Part shown: positions 51,363 through 60,741 of the stretch, piece by piece
How positions within the stretch are numbered: position 1 is the stretch's first letter
Layout: each line of letters starts with the position of its first letter
Source of the DNA: Metabacillus litoralis
Lineage (GTDB): Bacteria; Bacillota; Bacilli; Bacillales; Bacillaceae
DNA: 64,000 nucleotides
Assembly (NCBI RefSeq): GCF_020524045.1
Contig: NZ_JAIVKL010000002.1
Span: forward strand, 124,001-188,000
Reading direction: 5' to 3'
Program-made: the position numbers and the translations under genes
The notes under the pieces: generated by a model
Told to the model about the DNA's origin: nothing
What the model saw: the letters and a program-made list of their open reading frames with translations, nothing else
Database searches by the model: none

Positions 51363-52895
51363 TTACATATTTTTTTGGAATTGGCTAATTGCTTCATATT
51401 CTTTTTCTAATAATCTTGGAACGCGAATAAAAATTGGCATAAGCTCTCGATAAGCTGCTGTTGCTTCTTTATTTGGTTGATGTGAATGAATGGAACCTAC
51501 CATTTTATTTACTTCATTTAATGATTCAATTTCACCAAAACCATACATTCCAAGAACAATCGCTCCTAAACAAGAGCTTTCAAAACTCTCAGGAATGGTA
51601 ACTTCTTGATCAAAAACATCTGCGAGCATTTGTCGCCAAAATACTGATCTTGCAAAACCTCCTGTTGCCTGAACAGAAGTTGGAGTACCTATTAATTCCT
51701 CTAAAGCAAGAAGTACACTATATAAATTCATCATGATTCCTTCAAGTACGGCACGAATCATATGCTCTTTTTTATGGTGCATACCTAAACCAAAGAAAGA
51801 TCCTCGTGCGTTGGCATTCCACAAAGGTGCTCTTTCTCCTGCCATGTAAGGATGAAAAAGTAGTCCATTAGAACCAGGAGGAACTGTAGAAGCAATTTCA
51901 GTTAAAATTTCATATGCATCTTTTCCTAATCGTTTTGCTGTTTCAACCTCAGCACTTGCAAGTTCATCACGAACCCATCGGAAGATCATACCTCCATTAT
52001 TTACTGGACCACCGATTACCCAAAGCTTATCTGTTAAAGCATAACAAAAAATCCGCCCTTTAGGATCAGTAACTGGTTTATCTGTAACAGCTCTAATAGC
52101 CCCACTTGTGCCGATTGTTACTGCTACAACACCTGGCTCAATTGCATTAACACCTAAGTTCGATAGCACCCCGTCACTTGCACCAACCACGAATGGAGTG
52201 TCACTGGAAAGTCCTAGTAATTTTGAATATTCAGGAGCTAATCCTTTAATACTTTCAGTTGTACTAACAGGTTGTGATAATTGTTCCTTCGTTACTCCTG
52301 CAACTTGAAGTGCTTCTGCATCCCAATTTAAATTTTCCAAGTTAAATAGTCCAGTAGCGGAGGCAATCGAGTAATCAATTACATATCTCCCAAACAAACG
52401 GAAAAATACATACTCCTTTATAGAAATAAATTTATTCTCCGGTTGAAAAAGCTCGTGATGTTCTTTGTTTAACCAAACAAGCTTTACCAAAGGTGACATC
52501 GGGTGAATTGGCGTCCCAGTACGCAAGTAAATTTCATGTCCACTATGTATTTCTTTTACAATATCAGCATATTTAGCACTTCGATTATCTGCCCAAGTAA
52601 TTGAGGGAGTTATTGGTTTGCCTTCTCCATCTACAACAATTAAGCTATGCATTGCAGAACTAAAAGACACAAAACGAATTTCTTGACCTGATACCTTTGC
52701 TTTTTCTAAACAATTTTTCATGCTAGTTAACACAGCCTGGAAAATTTCCTCTGGATCTTGTTCAGCGGTTACAGGTGTGGGTGTGTGTAACGGATACTCA
52801 ACACCAAAACGACTTATAGCCGCTCCTTCTTTATTAAAAAGCACTGCCTTTGTACTTGTTGTCCCAATATCTACTCCCATCATAAAACTCGCCAT
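51363..52895 (-). CDS. gntK: Gluconokinase, FGGY family
   Basis: Phosphorylates gluconate to 6-phosphogluconate in the cytoplasm. The 510-residue product has FGGY signatures: MGVDIGTTSTKAVLFNKEG for the ATP phosphate-1 motif at the N-terminus, ITWADNRSAKYA near residue 105, VGASDGVLSNLGVNAIEPG near 245, TIGTSGAIRAV, and NARGSFFGLGMHHKKEHMIRAVLEGI near 375. This pattern is that of the B. subtilis GntK type. AGGAGG lies seven bases before the ATG. It is the last gene of gnd-gntP-gntK, separated from gntP by 114 bp with a hairpin that may lower its expression. A repeat block lies just downstream. Confidence 0.95.
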   Translation of the reverse strand: MASFMMGVDIGTTSTKAVLFNKEGAAISRFGVEYPLHTPTPVTAEQDPEEIFQAVLTSMKNCLEKAKVSGQEIRFVSFSSAMHSLIVVDGEGKPITPSITWADNRSAKYADIVKEIHSGHEIYLRTGTPIHPMSPLVKLVWLNKEHHELFQPENKFISIKEYVFFRLFGRYVIDYSIASATGLFNLENLNWDAEALQVAGVTKEQLSQPVSTTESIKGLAPEYSKLLGLSSDTPFVVGASDGVLSNLGVNAIEPGVVAVTIGTSGAIRAVTDKPVTDPKGRIFCYALTDKLWVIGGPVNNGGMIFRWVRDELASAEVETAKRLGKDAYEILTEIASTVPPGSNGLLFHPYMAGERAPLWNANARGSFFGLGMHHKKEHMIRAVLEGIMMNLYSVLLALEELIGTPTSVQATGGFARSVFWRQMLADVFDQEVTIPESFESSCLGAIVLGMYGFGEIESLNEVNKMVGSIHSHQPNKEATAAYRELMPIFIRVPRLLEKEYEAISQFQKNM

Positions 52896-52916
52896 AACAA
52901 ACCTCCTATAATGTAA

Positions 52917-52947
52917 GAAAAGGGAAAACCTCTTTGGTTATCCCTTT
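52917..52947 (-). terminator. Intra-operon hairpin between gntP and gntK
   Basis: AAAAGGG and AACC on the minus strand pair with GGTT and CCCTTTT. The short T run makes it a weak terminator or an mRNA-processing/stability element. Confidence 0.5.
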
Positions 52948-53009
52948 TCCTCTTAATTATTGCTGGATAAACTTTTCTTACATTTCCTTATACAAATATC
53001 TAACTTTAA

Positions 53010-54353
53010 TTAGCCAATAAACACTCCTAAAATAAGTGCCACAGTAACTCCGACTAAACCAATTAATGTTTCCATCACAGTCCATGTTTTTAATGTATCT
53101 TTTACACTTAATCCAAAATAACGGTTTACTAACCAAAATCCAGAATCATTAACATGTGATAAAACCGTTGCACCCGATGCAATGGCAATAACAATCAATC
53201 CTAGAACAGGTCCTTCAAGACCTAAAATAGAGATCAGTGGTGCCATCAAACCTGCTGCTGTTACCATTGAAACAGTTGCTGAACCTTGTGCTACTCGTAC
53301 TACAGCAGCAATTAAAAAGGCTAATAAAATTGGTGGTAAAGAAGAACCTGCCATCATATCTCCAAGCACTTGACCCACACCTGAATCAATAAGAACTTGT
53401 TTAAATACACCACCAGCACCTGTTACTAAAATAATAATACCTGCTGGTTCAAGTGCTTTTGTTGCAATATCTTGAACTTCTTGACGAGAATAACCTCTTC
53501 TTGTACCTAGTAATACAAAAGTCAAAATTGTTGCGATTGTTAATGCAACAAACGGATGTCCCAAGAATGTTAATATTTGACGTACTATATTTCCTTCTTC
53601 TAATAATACACCTGAAACCGTATTCAGTAAAATCAAAACTAAAGGTATCATTATTAAAGAAGCAATCAATTTAAAGCTAGGTAAATCTTTATCATATTCA
53701 ATTTCTTCTAAATTCATATAATCAGGTACAACCACATGAATCTTTTTTGAAATATATTTAGCAAATATCGGTCCTGCAATAATCATAGCAGGAATACCAG
53801 CTAATGTACCGAATAAAATAACCCATCCTAATTCTGCACCAATCAAATCTGCTACAGCGATTGGCCCTGGTGTAGGAGGAATAAAGCTATGTGTTACAGC
53901 TAAACCTGCTAACAGTGGAATACCATAATATAATAGTGACTTCCCTGTTTTCTTTGCTAATCCATAAACAATTGGCACTAAAATAATAAATCCTACATCA
54001 AAAAATACTGGGATTGCAACAAGAAATCCTGTAAGACCTAAAGCCCATTGTGATTTATCTTCACCAAATTTTTTAACAAGTGTTTGTGCTAAACGCTCAG
54101 CACCTCCGGAAACTTCTAGCATTTGTCCAAACATGGCACCTAGCCCAACAACAACTGCAACAAATCCGAGGGTACCTCCCATTCCATTTTGCATCGATGT
54201 AACAACATCATTTAATGGCATTCCTGCTAAAATACCTACAATTAAACTTACTAGTAATAAAGCTACGAATGCATGTAATTTTGTTCGTATAACTAAAAAT
54301 AATAAAAGAAAAATACCGGCTAATGCAACAAGAATTAACATTTGATCTGACAT
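53010..54353 (-). CDS. gntP: Gluconate permease, GntP family
   Basis: Proton-coupled gluconate importer. The 447-residue product has about twelve to fourteen hydrophobic segments, and family landmarks: GMPLNDVVTSMQNGMGGTLGFVAVVVGLGAMFG near residue 45, IPVFFDVGFIILVPIVYGLAKKTGKS near 115, SFIPPTPGPIAVADLIGAELG near 157, GSATVSMVTAAGLMAP near 355, and SHVNDSGFWLVNRYFGLSVKDTLKTWTVMET near 395. These are hallmark GntP motifs. AAGGTAGTG is the ribosome site, somewhat weak. Middle gene of the gluconate operon, 64 bp after the dehydrogenase gene. Confidence 0.95.
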   Translation of the reverse strand: MSDQMLILVALAGIFLLLFLVIRTKLHAFVALLLVSLIVGILAGMPLNDVVTSMQNGMGGTLGFVAVVVGLGAMFGQMLEVSGGAERLAQTLVKKFGEDKSQWALGLTGFLVAIPVFFDVGFIILVPIVYGLAKKTGKSLLYYGIPLLAGLAVTHSFIPPTPGPIAVADLIGAELGWVILFGTLAGIPAMIIAGPIFAKYISKKIHVVVPDYMNLEEIEYDKDLPSFKLIASLIMIPLVLILLNTVSGVLLEEGNIVRQILTFLGHPFVALTIATILTFVLLGTRRGYSRQEVQDIATKALEPAGIIILVTGAGGVFKQVLIDSGVGQVLGDMMAGSSLPPILLAFLIAAVVRVAQGSATVSMVTAAGLMAPLISILGLEGPVLGLIVIAIASGATVLSHVNDSGFWLVNRYFGLSVKDTLKTWTVMETLIGLVGVTVALILGVFIG

Positions 54354-54417
54354 ACTGATTCACTACCTTTCTTAAGTGTATTCTTTCCTCAATTACCTCT
54401 AAAATAATTACTTTTGT

Positions 54418-55317
54418 TTATTTTTTCTCTACTGCATGTCCACCAAACTCATTTCGAAGAGCTGCTACGACCTTACCAGTGAAGGTATCGTCCTCTAATG
54501 ATCGATAACGCATCATTAATGCAAGTGTAATAACAGGAGCTGCAGCTTGGAGATCTAGTGCAGTTTCAACTGTCCACTTTCCTTCTCCTGAAGAATGCAT
54601 AACACCTTTTATTCCTTCTAAATTTTTATCCTTTGAAAAAGCATTTTCAGTTAGTTCCATTAACCATGAACGAACAACAGATCCATTGTTCCAAACTCTA
54701 GCAACCTTTTCATAATCAAAATCAAACGGGCTTTTCTCTAACAAATCAAATCCTTCAGCAATTGCTTGCATCATGCCATATTCGATTCCATTGTGAACCA
54801 TCTTCAAAAAGTGGCCGCTTCCAGCTTTTCCTGAATAAAGGTAACCGTTTTCAACGGTGATATCTTGAAATATTGGTTCAATTTGACGAAAAATCTCCTC
54901 ATTACCACCTACCATTGTGCATGCACCATTTCGTGCTCCTTCAACCCCACCACTTGTTCCACAATCAAAAAAGTAGATGCCTTTTATTTCTGATTTTTCA
55001 TTTCTACTAATTGAATCTTTGTAATGTGCATTACCACCGTCGATGATTCGATCTCCTTCTTCTAATAAATCTACTAACTTATCAAATACAGCTTCTGTAG
55101 CGTCACCTGCTGGAACCATCATCCAAACTGTACGAGGCTTTTCTAATTGATTAACAAGCTCTTCAAGTGAATCAGCTGTTTTAATATCCAAAGAAGAAAT
55201 TTTTTTCATTGAATCTTTGTTTACATCAAAAGCAACAATATCATAATTTTTATCTACAAGATTAAGTGAAAGCTGAAACCCCATCTTCCCTAACCCGATC
55301 ATGCCTATTTGCATCAT
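54418..55317 (-). CDS. gntZ: 6-phosphogluconate dehydrogenase, decarboxylating (short NAD-type, GntZ/YqeC-like)
   Basis: Oxidatively decarboxylates 6-phosphogluconate to ribulose 5-phosphate. At 299 residues it belongs to the short form typical of YqeC-type, probably NAD-preferring, enzymes rather than the 470-residue form. It has IGMIGLGKMGFQLSLNLV at the N-terminus, then a Asp in FDVNKDS that favours NAD, DGGNAHYKDSI, GTSGGVEGARNGACTMVGG, and the active-site Lys/Asn in GSGHFLKMVHNGIEYGMMQ near 180. First gene of the gluconate operon and thus made together with kinase and permease, giving gluconate to pentose phosphate. Two ATGs in a row can start it. Confidence 0.93.
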   Translation of the reverse strand: MMQIGMIGLGKMGFQLSLNLVDKNYDIVAFDVNKDSMKKISSLDIKTADSLEELVNQLEKPRTVWMMVPAGDATEAVFDKLVDLLEEGDRIIDGGNAHYKDSISRNEKSEIKGIYFFDCGTSGGVEGARNGACTMVGGNEEIFRQIEPIFQDITVENGYLYSGKAGSGHFLKMVHNGIEYGMMQAIAEGFDLLEKSPFDFDYEKVARVWNNGSVVRSWLMELTENAFSKDKNLEGIKGVMHSSGEGKWTVETALDLQAAAPVITLALMMRYRSLEDDTFTGKVVAALRNEFGGHAVEKK

Positions 55318-55383
55318 TTATCATCCTAACTTTTGCGAAATAAATTTTCTTGATATCTTTATTATAAGAAAAAAAATTCTTTT

Positions 55384-55397
55384 TGCAAGCGATTCCA
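55384..55397. promoter_or_regulatory. cre-like site upstream of the gluconate operon
   Basis: TGCAAGCGATTCCA matches the CcpA consensus at twelve of fourteen positions. It lies in the 148-bp divergent region between gntZ and the RpiR gene. Confidence 0.5.
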
Positions 55398-55465
55398 GAA
55401 AAATATTTTTTCTTTCTTTATAATTTAGTATAATAGAAAAAAAGCCCTGTTAGGAGGGAAGCAGG

Positions 55466-56320
55466 ATGAAAAAGACACAAGACACTTGTTTAATCACGGT
55501 TCGAAAGCTTTATCCAAAGTTCAGTGTGACCGAAAGGAAAATCGCTGATTATATATTAAAAAACCCAAATAAAATTATTCACTCTTCAATAAATCAATTA
55601 GCAGAAGATCTTGAAGTAGCTGATTCAACTGTTTTTAGATTTTGTAAAAGAATTGGTTACAAAGGATATCAAGCAATGAAAATTGCTCTTGCATCAGAAA
55701 TTGTTTCTCCTCTGCAAGATATACACGAGAAGGTTAATGAAGGAGATTCCCTTGATACAATCGCATCAAAAGTATTTCGATCAAATATAAAGACGATTGA
55801 AGATACGTTAACAATTGTCAATGAGGATCAGCTGCAACTTGCTGTTGATACGATAATAAAAGCAGAGTCAGTAGAATTTTTTGGGAGTGGTGGTTCTAGT
55901 ATCATCGCACTTGATGCCTATCATAAATTAGTTCGAACTGGACTAAAGGTGCATGCAGTGATTGATACACATTTCCAGCTTATGGCTGCATCACAAATGA
56001 CGGAAAAAGATTGTGCCGTTTTTATTTCACATTCTGGATCATCAAAAGATATCCTTCATATTTTAAATGTTGTGAAAGCAACTGGTGCAAAGATGATTGC
56101 CATTACAAATCATGCTAAGTCTCCACTTAGTGGTGGTGTAGACATTCCTCTTTACACAGTCTCAGAAGAAACAGAATACAGATCTGAAGCACTTTCATCA
56201 CGAATTGCACAGTTAACTCTTATTGATGTACTTTATGTCAATATATTAATAAAGCGAGGACACGAAGGGAAAGAAGCATTAAAGAAAATGCGTGAAGCCA
56301 TTCTTGTAAAACGAATATAG
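55466..56320 (+). CDS. RpiR-family transcriptional regulator (HTH + SIS)
   Basis: Regulator with an N-terminal RpiR winged helix (VRKLYPKFSVTERKIADYILKNPNKIIHSSINQLAEDLEVADSTVFRFCKRIGYKGYQAMKIALASEI, residues 10-78) and a C-terminal SIS sugar-phosphate-binding domain (SVEFFGSGGSSIIALDAYHKLVRTGLKV; CAVFISHSGSSKDILHIL). It is divergent from the gluconate operon with 148 bp between, so it most likely controls this operon in response to 6-phosphogluconate or a related sugar acid phosphate. In B. subtilis the gluconate operon has a GntR-family regulator instead. AGGAGGGAAG is the ribosome site. A terminator follows. Confidence 0.93.
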   Translation: MKKTQDTCLITVRKLYPKFSVTERKIADYILKNPNKIIHSSINQLAEDLEVADSTVFRFCKRIGYKGYQAMKIALASEIVSPLQDIHEKVNEGDSLDTIASKVFRSNIKTIEDTLTIVNEDQLQLAVDTIIKAESVEFFGSGGSSIIALDAYHKLVRTGLKVHAVIDTHFQLMAASQMTEKDCAVFISHSGSSKDILHILNVVKATGAKMIAITNHAKSPLSGGVDIPLYTVSEETEYRSEALSSRIAQLTLIDVLYVNILIKRGHEGKEALKKMREAILVKRI

Positions 56321-56321
56321 A

Positions 56322-56377
56322 AAAAAACCAAGATAAATTGAGCTGCACAAACGTCTCGATTTCATCTTGGTTTTTTT
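56322..56377. terminator. Bidirectional terminator between RpiR and pepF genes
   Basis: AAAAACCAAGAT and ATCTTGGTTTTT form the outer stem, with partial pairing inside (AAATTGAG/CTCGATTT), followed by Ts in both directions. Confidence 0.9.
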
Positions 56378-56389
56378 ACGATAAATTAA

Positions 56390-58177
56390 TTATAACTGAG
56401 AAAACTCATCGACTAGCTTTCTAAACTTACTAAGGGCATTTTCAATGGGATCTGCGGAAGTTAGATCGACTCCAGCTTTCTTTAACAATTCAAGAGGATA
56501 ATCAGAGCTACCACTGCTTAAAAATGATAAATAATCAGATAAAAAATCTTGATCTCCTTCAAGAATCTTTGTGGCAATATGAATAGCTGAAGCAAAACCA
56601 GTAGCATATTTATACACATAAAATGGTCGATAAAAATGTGGAATTCGCGTCCAACCAAATTTCACTTCCTCATCAAATACAACATCAGGTCCATTATATT
56701 CCCGAAATAAAGATTCATAAGTTTCATTAAAAACATCTACATTTAGTGGCAAACCCTTCTCTGCCAATTCATGTGTTTTCATTTCAAATTCTGCAAACAT
56801 GACTTGAGTAAAAAATGTCCCTTTAAATTGATCAATAAAATGATTCATTAAATGTTTTTTAACTTCGTTATCTTTTTCATTTTCAAGTAGATAATTTATT
56901 AATAATACCTCATTCACTGTAGATGCAACCTCAGCAACAAAGATACTATAGCGAGCTGTAATTTGAGGCTGATGAAGAGAGCTTAATTTACTATGAACAC
57001 CATGACCACATTCATGAACAAGTGTAAATAAACTATCCAAATTATCTTGATGATTGAGTAAGATAAATGGATGAACACCATAGACACCAAGGTTATAGGC
57101 ACCAGAACGTTTTCCAGGAGTTTCTCTCACATCAATATAACGTGATTCTTTGAATTCTCTTAATGTTTGTACATACTCTTCTCCTAAAGGTGCAAGAGCT
57201 TTACACATAATGTCAAAAGCATCTTCATAAGAAATCACCTGTTTCACTCCACTAACTAGTGGAACACTCAAATCATACTGTCTAAGCTCATCAACAGCTA
57301 ATTTCTCTTTACGAATTTTTGAATATTGATGAAGAGAATCAATATTCTCCTTTGTTGTTGAAATAAGATTTTGATAAACCTCTTTTGGCACTAAATCTCC
57401 AAATAAAGACTTCTCCAATGCAGATGGATATTTTCGAAGTTTTGCTAATGTTACATTATTTTTAATAGATGCCGATAATGTTGAGCCAATAGAATTTTTC
57501 AATTGTAGATAAGGCTTGTAATATGCTTTATATGCTTCTCTCCGCTTATCACGGTCTTCATCTTCAATTAATTTTGCATACATACCTCTAGTTAATTCAA
57601 CTTTGTCTCCTTCTTCATTTGTCACTTCCCCAAATTTTAAATCTGCGTTATTGATCATAACAAATGTATGACTAGGAACAGAAAGAGCTTCTCCTAATTG
57701 AGATAGAATTTGTTCTTGATCTTTATTTAAAATATGTTCTTTATACCGAAAAGAATCAAATAAGTCTTGTTCAAAATAAGCTAGCTTTGGTTCTTCTACT
57801 ATGTATGCTTTTAACTTGGCTTCATCAAGACTTAATAGATAAGGCATAAAAAAGGATGTAGCAGAACTAACCTTTACACTTAAATGTTTAGCTCTATCAA
57901 GAAGTGACTGTGAATTCGTTTCTCTTGTATCTTCGTCTACCTTAAGCATTGCAAAAGCATAAACCTTATTAAATAAAAATGAAAGCTCTTCTTTCTTCTT
58001 CAAAAAATCATATAATAAAGATCCATTGGTCATATGACCATCAAAATGCTTTAGTTCTTCAGCAGTTTTTTCAATCATTAGATAGTCTTCTTGCCATTTT
58101 GTAACATCAACATATAAATCTGATAAATTCCATTTTTCACTAGTAGGTACTTCATTTCTTGATTGATATGTATTCAT
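56390..58177 (-). CDS. pepF: Oligoendopeptidase F (M3 metallopeptidase)
   Basis: Cytoplasmic zinc peptidase that cleaves short peptides. The 595-residue product has the M3 active site LVHECGHGVHS near residue 385, with zinc ligands His, His and the downstream Glu in STVNEVLLI, and family segments such as KWNLSDLYVDV at the start, SALEKSLFGDLVPKEVYQNLI, and HFYRPFYVYKYATGFASA near the end. Length is the usual 590-610. The ATG at 58175-58177 follows AAGGAGAG by seven bases; the longer frame to 58222 lacks support. It is the last gene of a likely operon with the DUF3052-like and alpha/beta hydrolase genes upstream. Confidence 0.95.
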   Translation of the reverse strand: MNTYQSRNEVPTSEKWNLSDLYVDVTKWQEDYLMIEKTAEELKHFDGHMTNGSLLYDFLKKKEELSFLFNKVYAFAMLKVDEDTRETNSQSLLDRAKHLSVKVSSATSFFMPYLLSLDEAKLKAYIVEEPKLAYFEQDLFDSFRYKEHILNKDQEQILSQLGEALSVPSHTFVMINNADLKFGEVTNEEGDKVELTRGMYAKLIEDEDRDKRREAYKAYYKPYLQLKNSIGSTLSASIKNNVTLAKLRKYPSALEKSLFGDLVPKEVYQNLISTTKENIDSLHQYSKIRKEKLAVDELRQYDLSVPLVSGVKQVISYEDAFDIMCKALAPLGEEYVQTLREFKESRYIDVRETPGKRSGAYNLGVYGVHPFILLNHQDNLDSLFTLVHECGHGVHSKLSSLHQPQITARYSIFVAEVASTVNEVLLINYLLENEKDNEVKKHLMNHFIDQFKGTFFTQVMFAEFEMKTHELAEKGLPLNVDVFNETYESLFREYNGPDVVFDEEVKFGWTRIPHFYRPFYVYKYATGFASAIHIATKILEGDQDFLSDYLSFLSSGSSDYPLELLKKAGVDLTSADPIENALSKFRKLVDEFSQL

Positions 58178-58236
58178 TTTCTCTCTCCTTCCTATAAGCA
58201 CTACATTATGCACTCTGTTCATATGTATTCAAATAC

Positions 58237-58704
58237 TTATTCATCAATACGTTGTTTTCCCTGCTCTGTTACTGCAAATTTACGCTTCATTTTCTTAATA
58301 TTTTCAACTTTACGAAATCGTAAAGCAGACCAATCTTCATCAATAGCAACTTGACGTACAGGTTCATAACCTACTTCAGCGAGCATCCCCCCAACCGATT
58401 CACGACTACAATCCGAACCTTTATACGTTTTAGATGTTTTTTTAGGATAGCATAACCAAAAAAGACCATCTTCCTTAAGAGCTTTTTCCGCTGTAATAGC
58501 TAAGGATTTTAGTTCATCATTTGTTGTTCCAAACACTTGAACAAATTCAATTTCATTTTGATACGCTATGAATTCTCTTAACACTTCTCCGCTAAAGTTT
58601 TTAATTATATCTTCATATTCCCTAGGTGAATTTAAAATCAATACTTGTTGAGCTTTATCTTTAAATTGTAGTTTTTTTATAACTGAATTTTGTTCGGTTT
58701 CCAT
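58237..58704 (-). CDS. DUF3052-like hypothetical protein
   Basis: Function unknown. The 155-residue product has an N-terminal region with a Rossmann-like order (QQVLILNSPREYEDII...FVQVFGTTNDELKSLAITAEKALKEDGLFWLCYPKK) and a segment typical of DUF3052: SRESVGGMLAEVGYEPVRQVAIDEDWSALRFRKVE, ending with a basic tail. The match rests on the WLCYPKK and AIDEDWSALRF motifs only. No membrane segment or signal peptide. Gaps of 31 and 59 bp to its neighbours indicate it is part of a three-gene operon with an alpha/beta hydrolase and pepF. Confidence 0.75.
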   Translation of the reverse strand: METEQNSVIKKLQFKDKAQQVLILNSPREYEDIIKNFSGEVLREFIAYQNEIEFVQVFGTTNDELKSLAITAEKALKEDGLFWLCYPKKTSKTYKGSDCSRESVGGMLAEVGYEPVRQVAIDEDWSALRFRKVENIKKMKRKFAVTEQGKQRIDE

Positions 58705-58735
58705 ATATACTTCAACTCCAGTTTTACATAATCTC

Positions 58736-59563
58736 TTATTGATCTAACACTTCATTATTTGTCCTTACTAACCAATCTTTAATAAGGTCTTGAACTAATT
58801 CACGCTTTTCAATTTGTAGCATATGACCTGCTTTATCTAATATAGAAAATGTTGAATGAGAGAATTTTTCAAGTAGAAAAAGATGATCTTTATAACCACA
58901 AATGGCATCTTGCTTTCCTACTATAATTAATGCAGGTTGGGAAAGCTCACCGATGTCATGAAAAGGTTCTTCAGACAAGAAATAGCCATTTTCTCTCCAA
59001 TTAGACGCTAAAAATTCTCTATTAGCAATTAAACGACCAGGTTGTATTTCTTTTAAAAAGTAATTTAATCTCTCTCGATCTTGATAAATCATCAATGTTT
59101 GGAAAGCTGTTTTGATATCGGGCTCTAGCTCTTGTAATAAATCATCATCTTTAGTAAAAGTCATCTTATTAGGTAAAGTTCTTTCTTTAATATGAAGAGC
59201 AGGTGCTATTAAACATATGCTTTGAACTTGATTCAATCGTTGATGTAATATCCCTTGTGCTAGATAACCTCCGTATGAAAAACCAATCATTGAGAAAGGT
59301 TCATTAGGTATGATTTTATCAATACATCCTAAAATATTGTTAATCATATCATTTGAAGACTTAAAGCTTTGATCAATTAGACTTTTCCCATGAGCAGGTA
59401 AATCTATATAAATTCTTTGAAAACCTTGTATAGAATCAAATATTGGTTCTACCCATGATTTCATTGATTTATGGTCGGTTCCCATTGAATGCAATATTAA
59501 TAACGGAAACCCATGACCTTCTATTTCATAATAAATACTTCCTTTTGAAACTATACACTTCAT
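58736..59563 (-). CDS. Alpha/beta-fold hydrolase
   Basis: Cytoplasmic hydrolase of 275 residues. It starts SKGSIYYEIEGHGFPLLILHSMGTDHKSMKSW, where HSMG forms the oxyanion-hole region; the nucleophile elbow is MIGFSYGGYLAQ (Ser about residue 95); the acid is likely the Asp in IVGKQDAICGYKDH (about 219) and the His is in LDKAGHMLQIEKRE (about 247). The triad is complete and in order. Substrate unknown; homologues include haloperoxidase- and enol-lactonase-like esterases. AGGAGAAA precedes the ATG. First gene of the operon with the DUF3052-like gene and pepF. Confidence 0.88.
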   Translation of the reverse strand: MKCIVSKGSIYYEIEGHGFPLLILHSMGTDHKSMKSWVEPIFDSIQGFQRIYIDLPAHGKSLIDQSFKSSNDMINNILGCIDKIIPNEPFSMIGFSYGGYLAQGILHQRLNQVQSICLIAPALHIKERTLPNKMTFTKDDDLLQELEPDIKTAFQTLMIYQDRERLNYFLKEIQPGRLIANREFLASNWRENGYFLSEEPFHDIGELSQPALIIVGKQDAICGYKDHLFLLEKFSHSTFSILDKAGHMLQIEKRELVQDLIKDWLVRTNNEVLDQ

Positions 59564-59820
59564 ACATTTTTCTCCTATTCAAAGAACAAACGAGACATCT
59601 TAAGTTTGAAAAACATTAATTCAATATACCCATTTTTATTTAAACGATCAACATGATTTCTAAAGCAACAACTCTAGAAAAAAAACTTGTAAGAAATCAA
59701 CTTTTAATGGATTTAAAAAGATTACAAGGTAAATTATACCATGGTTTATTTTTGAAATTAATACATGGTCGTAAGGCTTTCACATAAACAATGAGATATT
59801 TAATCTTTCTTATCCTTAAC

Positions 59821-59865
59821 GACAAAAATGACTAAAAACGCTAATTTTTGTTAGTCATTTTTGTC
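59821..59865. terminator. Hairpin after the enoyl-CoA hydratase gene
   Basis: GACAAAAATGACTAA pairs with TTAGTCATTTTTGTC around a loop of about 15 bases. It lies about 50 bases beyond the last gene of the acyl-CoA cluster. Neither strand has a long T run directly after the stem, except TTTTTT ten bases away on the plus strand. Confidence 0.65.
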
Positions 59866-59914
59866 ATCTGATTTTTTATTATAAAGACGTAAAAGGTCTG
59901 TTTACTATAATCTT

Positions 59915-60697
59915 TTACTTTCCTGTAAATCTTGGTAAGCGCTTTTCTTTAAAAGCTCGTAATCCTTCAAGGCGATCTTTTGTTGAAATCGTCATATCAT
60001 ATGCATGTCTTTCAATTGTAAGGCCTTTGGTAAGATCAATATCATGCCCCCAATTTATCGCTTTTTTTGCTTGCTTAATTGCTATAGGAGCATTTTGGGC
60101 TATTTCAGATGCCAAATCAAGTGCTTTTTTTTCAAGTAATTCTACTTTTGTGACATATTGAACTAAACCAATTTTATGAGCTTCTTTTGCATCTATTTTT
60201 CTAGCTGTATAAATTAATTCTTTTGCTTTTGCAGGCCCAATTAATCGAGGTAAACGTTGTGTACCCCCAGCACCTGGAATAATACCTAATGATGTTTCCG
60301 GTAAACCAAATATAGCCGTTTCAGAAGCAATTCGAATATCACAAGCTAACGTGATTTCCGTTCCACCACCTAAAGCCACTCCATTAATTGCTGCAATAAC
60401 TGGTTGTGGGATTTCTTCAATAGCGGTTATACAGTCCCCAATTAGCTGAACTGTTTCTCGAACTTGTTGATCTGTCATTGCTGATCGTTCTTTTAAATCT
60501 GCTCCAGCACAAAAGGCTTTTGCTCCAGTGCCAGTGAAAATAAAGCAACGTATGGATTCATCAGCTTTGCATTTATCTATTGTATTTCTAATTGTGTTCA
60601 GTAATGCAACAGATAAAGCATTTGCTGATTCCGGACGATTTAATGTAATAATACAAATACCATTTTCAAGCTTTGATACTAGTAAATGATCTTCCAA
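59915..60697 (-). CDS. yngF: Enoyl-CoA hydratase/isomerase family protein (YngF-like)
   Basis: Crotonase-family enzyme; in this context probably hydrates methylglutaconyl-CoA in leucine breakdown. The 260-residue product has ICIITLNRPESANALSVALL at the N-terminus, the oxyanion loops FCAGADLKERSAM (near 65) and NGVALGGGTEITLACDIRIAS (near 105), and the catalytic Glu region LPETSLGIIPGAGGTQRLPR (near 133-152). The C-terminus EGLRAFKEKRLPRFTGK is typical. It starts with TTG at 60695-60697, seven bases after AAAGGGG. Last gene of the cluster, 44 bp after the biotin carboxylase gene. Confidence 0.92.
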   Translation of the reverse strand: MEDHLLVSKLENGICIITLNRPESANALSVALLNTIRNTIDKCKADESIRCFIFTGTGAKAFCAGADLKERSAMTDQQVRETVQLIGDCITAIEEIPQPVIAAINGVALGGGTEITLACDIRIASETAIFGLPETSLGIIPGAGGTQRLPRLIGPAKAKELIYTARKIDAKEAHKIGLVQYVTKVELLEKKALDLASEIAQNAPIAIKQAKKAINWGHDIDLTKGLTIERHAYDMTISTKDRLEGLRAFKEKRLPRFTGK

Positions 60698-60741
60698 CTT
60701 ATCACCCCTTTATTGTTCATTTCTTCTAGACTTGGATATAT

